The position numbers and the translations under genes are program-made. Below are positions 1 to 4,559 of a stretch of DNA of 6,716 bases, one piece after another. Below the pieces are notes generated by a model that had not been told where the DNA came from, searched no databases, and worked only from the letters and a program-made list of their open reading frames with translations. The first letter of the stretch is position 1. Each line of letters opens with the position of its first letter. Source of the stretch: Bacteroidales bacterium (GTDB lineage Bacteria; Bacteroidota; Bacteroidia; Bacteroidales; NBLH01); the NCBI GenBank assembly GCA_029210905.1, contig JARGGF010000252.1, forward strand, positions 1 to 6,716. The letters run 5' to 3'.

Positions 1-186
1 ATACAGAAGATCGTTTAGATCTGCAGGCACAGCCAGCCACCTCTCAGTAGCCAGACCCGGTACTCCAAAAAAAGCAAACAGATTAAGAATACCTACAACA
101 AGAAAAACTGCGACATTAATAAATATCAGCCTAAATACGATACTTCCTGTTTTGTATCGTCTTTTTATTTCGTTTATTACATCCAT
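1..186 (-). CDS. Second rhomboid-family intramembrane protease, N-terminal fragment (62 codons, runs off the left edge)
   Basis: Reading leftward from an ATG at 186-184 gives 62 open codons to the window edge. The product starts MDVINEIKRRYKTGS, followed by a hydrophobic segment at about residues 16-41 and then WLAVPADLNDLLY. From memory this is the usual start of the second member of the tandem rhomboid pairs found in Bacteroidota: a short basic cytoplasmic head, the first membrane helix, then a W-L-A-(V/L)-P segment before the membrane-embedded core. Rhomboids are serine proteases that cleave substrates within the membrane. The catalytic Ser and His would lie beyond the edge, so activity cannot be judged here. 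The start overlaps the last 10 nt of the upstream rhomboid gene in another frame, so the two are probably co-transcribed and translationally coupled. The ATG at 182-180 is in the upstream gene's frame and meets its stop at once, so 186 is the only sensible start. Family assignment is good; function is inferred. Confidence 0.8.
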   Translation of the reverse strand, partial: MDVINEIKRRYKTGSIVFRLIFINVAVFLVVGILNLFAFFGVPGLATERWLAVPADLNDLLY

Positions 187-947
187 CGGTTCATACTTTT
201 CTTTTTCCAGATTTTTATTAGAATAAAACCAAAAATCATTCCGCCAAGATGAGCAAAATGAGCAACATTATCACCAGGACTGGCAGCTAAACCAGACCAT
301 AATTCAAGAGCACCATATCCAATTACTAACCATTTAGCCTTGACTGGGATAGCAAAGTATAAGTAAATCAATGCGTTAGGGAACAACATTCCAAATGCCA
401 ATAAAATGCCAAAAACAGAACCAGAGGCTCCAACAGTTGGACCATTATAGGTTCTATAGAGTGAAAATAAATCTGATTCACTAACAAATTCAAGTATGCC
501 TGGATTGTATTTTCCCGAAGTGATTATTTCATTTATCATATTTGATGTTATACCTGCGTGGGTCAGATTACTTATTATCATCTCCACCTCAATAAATTGA
601 ACAAGTTGGTGTAGAAAAGCTGCCCCAAGACCTGTGGCAAAGTAATAGATGATAAATCTCTTTGGTCCCCATACATTTTCAATAGCATTTCCAAACATCC
701 AAAATGCAAACATGTTGAAAAACAGGTGAGTAATATCACCATGCAGAAACATGTAGGTCAGAAACTGAAAAGGCTGGAACTTGTCAGACCCTATATAATA
801 AAGACCCCACAAAGAGTTCAAGTCAATTTTGAATACACTCTGTAAAGAAATAGTAGCCAGGAAGAATAATCCATTTATAATTAAAAGGTTTTTAACCACT
901 GGAGGTAAGAGTCTGAAACCTCCAGGCCTAAATTGCGTATTTGTCAT
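177..947 (-). CDS. Rhomboid-family intramembrane serine protease, complete (256 aa)
   Basis: Polytopic membrane protein with about six hydrophobic segments (near residues 19-37, 62-86, 97-117, 171-190, 192-213 and 227-247). The rhomboid signatures are all present. An HxxxN motif (H74, N78) lies in the second helix, with a further H69, and corresponds to the oxyanion-hole side of the active site. GASG places the nucleophile at Ser175 (codon 425-423). AHFAHLGG places the catalytic His at His233. These match the Ser-His dyad of GlpG-type rhomboids, which cleave transmembrane substrates in the inner membrane; the substrate here is unknown. Residues about 118-168 form an extra, mostly polar loop between the third helix and the catalytic-serine helix, longer than in GlpG. 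The start at 947 is supported by the short polar head before helix 1. It is the first gene of a leftward pair with a second rhomboid overlapping by 10 nt, and it is divergent from the gene at 1177. Confidence 0.95.
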   Translation of the reverse strand: MTNTQFRPGGFRLLPPVVKNLLIINGLFFLATISLQSVFKIDLNSLWGLYYIGSDKFQPFQFLTYMFLHGDITHLFFNMFAFWMFGNAIENVWGPKRFIIYYFATGLGAAFLHQLVQFIEVEMIISNLTHAGITSNMINEIITSGKYNPGILEFVSESDLFSLYRTYNGPTVGASGSVFGILLAFGMLFPNALIYLYFAIPVKAKWLVIGYGALELWSGLAASPGDNVAHFAHLGGMIFGFILIKIWKKKSMNRWM

Positions 948-1004
948 ATAGTTTTGTCTAATTTAATCAGAATGCCAGCTTTTGGCAAAATTTTACAATA
1001 TCGG

Positions 1005-1012
1005 CAAATTTA
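1005..1012 (-). promoter_or_regulatory. Candidate -7 element for the rhomboid pair
   Basis: On the minus strand this reads TAAATTTG, an exact match to the Bacteroidota -7 consensus TAnnTTTG, about 57 nt upstream of the rhomboid start codon. I see no convincing -33 TTTG at the expected distance. The region is very AT-rich, so the match could be chance. Confidence 0.3.
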
Positions 1013-1094
1013 ATTAAGTATAAAAGATACTGAAAATGTTTTAACAAAATATAACAAAAAGAGTTCAATCAAAATACTCAAAAGCTTATCAATA

Positions 1095-1127
1095 TTGATT
1101 TAAATTAGTATAAAAAAACTAAATTTA
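1095..1127 (+). promoter_or_regulatory. Candidate promoter for the membrane protein gene at 1177
   Basis: A TTG at 1095-1097 and TAAATTTA at 1120-1127 (seven of eight positions of TAnnTTTG) are separated by 22 nt, close to the usual Bacteroidota -33/-7 spacing. This would leave a leader of roughly 40 nt. The support is only a motif match in AT-rich DNA. Confidence 0.3.
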
Positions 1128-1176
1128 TCAATTAATTTAATAAATATGAAAATTTTATTCATTTAAATTATTCATA

Positions 1177-1758
1177 ATGAGTAAGATAAAAACGTTTTAT
1201 TTTGTTATTGCCTTGATAGTTTCAGTATTACTGGGAATATTAGTTGCCATTCCTGAGTTGATTCCGTCATTTGAAATTATACAAGTGATTGTAATTCTTA
1301 TACTTTATGTGGCAAATATTCTGTTTGTATACATTATTGTGATACGCTTTAGGAATTTTACAAGAACTAAACAGCACAAGGAGAATACAGCACTATTTAC
1401 CGGCCTGGTTTCGATTGTAGGCGTTGGCTTCCTCTTTTTCGCTTTCATTATTACCTCTCTGGGGATAGGTCAGGGTTTTATGGGAGGCAAATTTGAAAAA
1501 GAACTAAATTACCCTGGTTATCATGTAAAAATTTATTTGTATGATGATAGTTTTTTAGATCCCTTAACCACCATAAAAATTAAGCACAAATTCTGGCCTG
1601 TAATGCAAGATTTGGCTTTTTTAGAAAATTGTAAACCCTCCTACCTTACCATTTTAAGACAAGATGATTTTGTTGAATTTTCATGTGGTTTAAAAGTAGT
1701 CCGCCTGAACCTTAAAACCAGGGAAGTGCAAAAAATATATAGGGAAACAATTGAATAA
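1177..1758 (+). CDS. Unrecognised membrane protein with three N-terminal transmembrane helices (193 aa)
   Basis: I do not recognise a family. Hydrophobic segments at about residues 6-27, 33-57 and 72-96 are predicted to span the inner membrane. The loop between the second and third (RFRNFTRTKQHKEN, about 57-70) is strongly basic and therefore likely cytoplasmic. The rest, about 100-193, is a soluble domain with alternating hydrophobic residues that suggest beta-strands (VKIYLYDDS, YLTILRQDDFVEF) and two cysteines, C152 and C170, which could pair if the domain is periplasmic. By the positive-inside rule the C-terminal domain would be outside the cytoplasm. The start at 1177 is preferred because an upstream ATG at 1146 is in another frame and closes after six codons. 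It is divergent from the rhomboid pair and lies 59 nt upstream of the C69 peptidase gene on the same strand, so read-through into that gene is possible, though no functional link is visible. No function is proposed. Confidence 0.8.
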   Translation: MSKIKTFYFVIALIVSVLLGILVAIPELIPSFEIIQVIVILILYVANILFVYIIVIRFRNFTRTKQHKENTALFTGLVSIVGVGFLFFAFIITSLGIGQGFMGGKFEKELNYPGYHVKIYLYDDSFLDPLTTIKIKHKFWPVMQDLAFLENCKPSYLTILRQDDFVEFSCGLKVVRLNLKTREVQKIYRETIE

Positions 1759-1764
1759 GCGTGA

Positions 1765-1772
1765 TATATTTG
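1765..1772 (+). promoter_or_regulatory. Candidate -7 element for the C69 peptidase gene
   Basis: TATATTTG is an exact match to TAnnTTTG and would give a leader of about 40 nt. No TTTG lies at the usual -33 distance; the nearest TTG (1751-1753) is only 11 nt away. It may be a weak or activator-dependent promoter, or a chance match. Confidence 0.3.
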
Positions 1773-1817
1773 TTTAACTTGCAAAAAAAATCATTTTCCT
1801 AATTTAAATATATTGTT

Positions 1818-3455
1818 ATGATATTCAAGAGATTAGCATTTGTTGTTTTATCCATATTTATGGGAACTTACACCTTTCCATGTACAGTGATTGTGGTTGG
1901 AAAAAAGGCTTCAAAAGATGGTTCAGTTATTATTTCACACACTGATACGGGCGAAGATTCGAGGTTTAAAATTGTGTTTGGTAAAAAGTTTAAACCCGGC
2001 GAAATGGCTCCTGTTTTTTGGGGCATTCAGGATTCTAAATTAGCCCTTGATGATGATGGAAAAATCATTGGCTATATTCCCCAGGTGGAACAGACCTATA
2101 CCTACATTCATTCTGCCTATTCACATATTAATGAATATCAACTGGCCATTGCCGAAAGTACTACCAGTCAGCGTGATGAGCTGATTGCTTTTTTAGGCGA
2201 AGGTGACCAGATTATGACCATTGAACAGGCGCAAATATTTGCACTTCAACGTTATAAAACAGCTAAAGAAGCCGTTTTGTTTATAGGTAGGTTAATGGAA
2301 ACCTACGGCTTTCTTCCTTCTTCGGGCGATGGTTCAGAAGCATTGGTTATTGCTGATGTAAACGAGGCCTGGGTTTTTGAAGTATTTGGAGTGGGTAAAG
2401 GATGGAAAAAGGATAGTGGAAAAGCTGGCGCCATTTGGGCAGCGCAGCGTGTTCCAGATGATCATGTTGGAATTATACCTAATCAAAGTATTATTAAAGA
2501 AATAAATATTAAGGATAAGGCCAATTTTTTGGTTTCAAAAAATTACATACAATTCGCAATTGACAAAGGATGGTATAATCCAAAAGGCAACATGCCGTTT
2601 ATTTGGCAGGATGTATATGCACCTCTTCCTCACGAATGGGCTACAGGACGTTTTTGGTATTTCTATAGCAAAGTGGCTCCCAATTATTATAATTGGCCCG
2701 ATAGATCTTTAAAAGACAATCATCTGAAGGGTTATGATGCTTATCATCAGACAGTTGAGCCAATCAGCATTTATCCATTTTCTGTAAAACCAGAAATGAA
2801 ATTATCGGTACAGGATGTGATTGATTTTCAGCGAACTACCTTTAAAGGAACTATTTATGATAAAACAGCCGACACCGATTGGTACATCAGCGATGGAAAA
2901 GACGGCTCAAAATTAAGCCCTTTGGCAACACCTTTCCCGACAAAAGCAATGCGCGAATTGCTGGATATTACCCGCCGAAGAAATATAGCCCGGCCTATGG
3001 GAAATTATGGAATGGTTGTTCAGTTGCGCGACTGGTTGCCTAACGAAATTGGCGGGGTTTACTGGGTTTATGTTGATAATCAATACACCAGCCCTTATGT
3101 GCCCATTTATGCTGGTAATCAGAGTATTGCGGATTGTTACCAAATATACAATCCGGAAGAATATAGTGATAAATCAATGCGTTGGGCAGTTGATTTTATT
3201 GATAACCTGATGTACCTTCAATGGCAGGAGGCAGTAAAAGATTTATGGGCAGTGCGTGATCCATTTGAAAAAGAAATGTTTGATCGTCAGGCGGATATAG
3301 AAAAACAAGCCATGGATTTATATAAATACGATCCACAAAAAGCTAAAGAATTTTTAACTGATTACTCTAACAGCAAAATGGAAGAGGCTTTTAAAATGTT
3401 TGTTGATTTGCGAGCTACTATGATAGTTAAATATACCAATAATAAACTCAATTAA
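1818..3455 (+). CDS. Secreted peptidase family C69 (dipeptidase-like Ntn hydrolase), 545 aa
   Basis: Member of peptidase family C69 (PepD-type dipeptidases; secernins are relatives). These are N-terminal-nucleophile hydrolases in which a Cys exposed by processing attacks the peptide bond. Residues 1-21 form a signal peptide (K4, R5, then a hydrophobic core) that ends directly before C22. C22 opens the conserved CTVIVVGKKASKDGS block and is the predicted nucleophile, so signal cleavage itself may create the active N-terminus. Other family blocks follow in order: HTDTGEDSR (41-49), INEYQLAIAESTT (104-116), EALVIADVNEAWVFEVFG (174-191) and WAAQRVPDDHVGIIPNQS (207-224). The length fits the family. 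The C-terminal 60-70 residues are charged and helical, which is also common in it. The likely location is the periplasm or outside the cell, with a role in degrading short peptides; the exact specificity is not readable from sequence. No intact partner gene is evident, and a strong terminator 14 nt downstream ends the transcript. Confidence 0.92.
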   Translation: MIFKRLAFVVLSIFMGTYTFPCTVIVVGKKASKDGSVIISHTDTGEDSRFKIVFGKKFKPGEMAPVFWGIQDSKLALDDDGKIIGYIPQVEQTYTYIHSAYSHINEYQLAIAESTTSQRDELIAFLGEGDQIMTIEQAQIFALQRYKTAKEAVLFIGRLMETYGFLPSSGDGSEALVIADVNEAWVFEVFGVGKGWKKDSGKAGAIWAAQRVPDDHVGIIPNQSIIKEINIKDKANFLVSKNYIQFAIDKGWYNPKGNMPFIWQDVYAPLPHEWATGRFWYFYSKVAPNYYNWPDRSLKDNHLKGYDAYHQTVEPISIYPFSVKPEMKLSVQDVIDFQRTTFKGTIYDKTADTDWYISDGKDGSKLSPLATPFPTKAMRELLDITRRRNIARPMGNYGMVVQLRDWLPNEIGGVYWVYVDNQYTSPYVPIYAGNQSIADCYQIYNPEEYSDKSMRWAVDFIDNLMYLQWQEAVKDLWAVRDPFEKEMFDRQADIEKQAMDLYKYDPQKAKEFLTDYSNSKMEEAFKMFVDLRATMIVKYTNNKLN

Positions 3456-3468
3456 ACGCGAAAAAAAG

Positions 3469-3500
3469 ATCCGAAGCTCCCCTGAGGGTTTCGGATTTTT
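3469..3500 (+). terminator. Rho-independent terminator after the C69 peptidase gene
   Basis: The arm ATCCGAA (3469-3475) pairs with TTCGGAT (3490-3496). An inner CCC/GGG pairing (3479-3482 with 3486-3488) continues the stem past a small mismatch, and a T-run follows (3496-3500). A run of A at 3461-3467 precedes the stem, so it could also act on the opposite strand. It separates the peptidase gene from the cysteine-rich cassette. Confidence 0.85.
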
Positions 3501-3510
3501 CATTACTATA

Positions 3511-3535
3511 ACTTTTGTCTAAATTATGACAAAGT
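3511..3535. promoter_or_regulatory. Inverted repeat, possible operator upstream of the HYC_CC_PP gene
   Basis: TTTGTC (3514-3519) and GACAAA (3528-3533) form a perfect 6-bp inverted repeat with an 8-nt AT spacer. It extends to ACTTTTGTC/GACAAAGT if one extra T is allowed. It has no T-run and a weak stem, so it looks more like a protein-binding dyad than a terminator. A further GACAAAG occurs at 3600-3606, at the candidate -33 region. The regulator is unknown. Confidence 0.35.
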
Positions 3536-3597
3536 AAACTACCTGGTTATTAAGTAGTTCAAAATCAACAGTATAGGATTAACATATTTTAACATCC

Positions 3598-3625
3598 TTG
3601 ACAAAGCAGGATCAAACATATTTTG
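3598..3625 (+). promoter_or_regulatory. Candidate promoter for the HYC_CC_PP gene
   Basis: A TTG at 3598-3600 is followed after 18 nt by TATTTTG at 3619-3625, one base shorter than TAnnTTTG. This would leave a short leader of about 20 nt before the ATG at 3653. The -7 element lies inside the second copy of a direct repeat, AACATATTTT (3581-3590 and 3615-3624). This is a motif-level call only. Confidence 0.3.
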
Positions 3626-3652
3626 TTATAATTTTACCCTGAATATTCTGGC

Positions 3653-4042
3653 ATGAAGAAGATAGTTGCAATATTAAGTTCTGCTGTTTACCTGATACTT
3701 ACATTAGGTTTAGCCATTAATTTGCATTATTGCCAGGGCGAACTGGAGTCTGTTTCTGTTATTGGCAGCAGTTCAAACTGCTGTTGTGCAACTGCAACCC
3801 ATGAAAGTAGTTGTTGTAACAATGAAAAGTATTTTTTCCAATTCAGCAATGATAATCAGCTTACAGCGAGTAATATTATATTGTCTCATCCTTATCAATA
3901 CTTTGAAACAGCTTATATCATTGAATTTAAAGGATTTAAAGATACACTTCAAAGTTTCAAGGTTCCTTATGATGATTCAGGACCTCCCGGACCAACAAAA
4001 GCAATTTGGAAAACAAATTGCTCCTTACTGTTTTATGGTTAA
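3653..4042 (+). CDS. HYC_CC_PP family exported cysteine-rich protein (129 aa)
   Basis: The protein carries the three motifs after which this Bacteroidota family is named: HYC (H25-C27), cysteine clusters (CCC at 43-45 and CC at 54-55) and PP (DSGPPGP, 108-114). Residues 4-23 are hydrophobic after MKK, giving a signal peptide or N-terminal membrane anchor, so the rest is probably periplasmic. His and Cys at the membrane boundary plus clustered Cys in a small exported protein suggest metal binding, probably a soft metal such as copper, but no biochemistry is established that I know of. From memory these proteins are often encoded next to HMA-domain proteins and TonB-dependent receptors, as here. 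The start at 3653 is the first ATG giving MKK plus a hydrophobic core. A 154-nt gap holding a weak possible terminator separates it from the HMA gene, so it may be transcribed alone or with partial read-through. Family call is firm; role is inferred. Confidence 0.88.
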   Translation: MKKIVAILSSAVYLILTLGLAINLHYCQGELESVSVIGSSSNCCCATATHESSCCNNEKYFFQFSNDNQLTASNIILSHPYQYFETAYIIEFKGFKDTLQSFKVPYDDSGPPGPTKAIWKTNCSLLFYG

Positions 4043-4061
4043 TTTTTTACTGATTAGCAAG

Positions 4062-4085
4062 GCTTAACTTCCATTTAAGCTTTTT
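4062..4085 (+). terminator. Weak possible terminator or attenuator between the HYC_CC_PP and HMA genes
   Basis: GCTTAA (4062-4067) pairs with TTAAGC (4075-4080) around a 7-nt loop, followed directly by a T-run. The stem is short and mostly AT, so it may only partly stop transcription and allow read-through into the next two genes. Confidence 0.35.
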
Positions 4086-4196
4086 CCTTATTTAATATGG
4101 CTTCGTCTTATATTTTATTTTGGCTAACAGGCTAAAAATGATCTGACGTTATCTCTCATATGCCATATCATTCAATAATCAAAAAAAATTATAGTC

Positions 4197-4559
4197 ATGA
4201 AAAAATTCTATAAATTATTATTTCTAATATCACTATCCATATATCTCAGTATAGACATATCTGCCCAGGAAAAAAACAAAAATGTTGAAAATGCTGAATT
4301 TAAAGTAAGCGGAGTTTGTGAAATGTGTAAGGAGCGGATTGAAAATGCAGCCTTAATAAAAGGGGTGAAACTTGCAGAATGGGATAAAACAACTGGAATA
4401 CTAAAAGTAGTATTTGTACCCAAAAAAGTTGCCTTGCAAGAAATACAAAGTGCAATAGCTGAGGCAGGTCATGATACTGAATTGGTAAAGGCCAGCGATA
4501 AAGCTTACCAGAAACTCCCTGCTTGCTGTGCATATAGAGACGATGTTGAAATACATTAA
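4197..4559 (+). CDS. Exported heavy-metal-associated (HMA) domain protein (120 aa)
   Basis: Residues 1-23 are a signal peptide (MKKFYK, hydrophobic core, then SAQ), so the mature protein is predicted to be periplasmic. Residues about 33-98 form a single HMA fold of the ferredoxin-like CopZ/Atx1 type. The strand AEFKVSG leads to the metal-binding CxxC (C41-E-M-C44) at the start of helix 1 (KERIENAAL), then GVKLAEWDKTTGILKVVF and AIAEAGHDTE, as in copper chaperones. The usual GMTCxxC is replaced by GVCEMC, and the domain is outside the cytoplasm, unlike classic CopZ. A tail, YQKLPACCAYR (104-114), adds an adjacent cysteine pair, C110-C111, that the basic HMA fold lacks; it may be a second metal or docking site. 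The last 17 nt overlap the start of the receptor gene, which implies a tight operon. Copper is the best guess; zinc or another soft metal is possible. Confidence 0.92.
   Translation: MKKFYKLLFLISLSIYLSIDISAQEKNKNVENAEFKVSGVCEMCKERIENAALIKGVKLAEWDKTTGILKVVFVPKKVALQEIQSAIAEAGHDTELVKASDKAYQKLPACCAYRDDVEIH

Noticed and set aside
952..961. TTTTGTCTAA shared between the rhomboid leader and the region upstream of the HYC_CC_PP gene (3513-3522)
   Set aside because: A single 10-mer match in AT-rich DNA. The rhomboid copy lacks the second arm of the dyad and lies just upstream of the start codon, so a shared regulator is not supported.
1881..1883. Lipoprotein Cys at the start of the mature C69 peptidase
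   Set aside because: The residues before C22 (YTFP) do not fit a lipobox, while the following CTVIVVGKKAS block fits the nucleophile Cys of family C69.
2913..3210. Short frames on both strands inside the C69 peptidase gene
   Set aside because: They fall in continuous, family-conserved coding sequence and encode nothing recognisable.
3598..3632. An E. coli-type promoter, TTGACA (3598-3603) with TATAAT (3627-3632)
   Set aside because: The hexamers match the sigma-70 consensus, but the 23-nt spacer is too long, and Bacteroidota housekeeping promoters use a different -33/-7 consensus.
3762..4067. A 101-codon plus-strand reading frame overlapping the HYC_CC_PP gene
   Set aside because: It lies in another frame of a well-supported family gene. 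Its product has no recognisable motif, and its valine/lysine-rich start follows from the Cys codons of the real gene.
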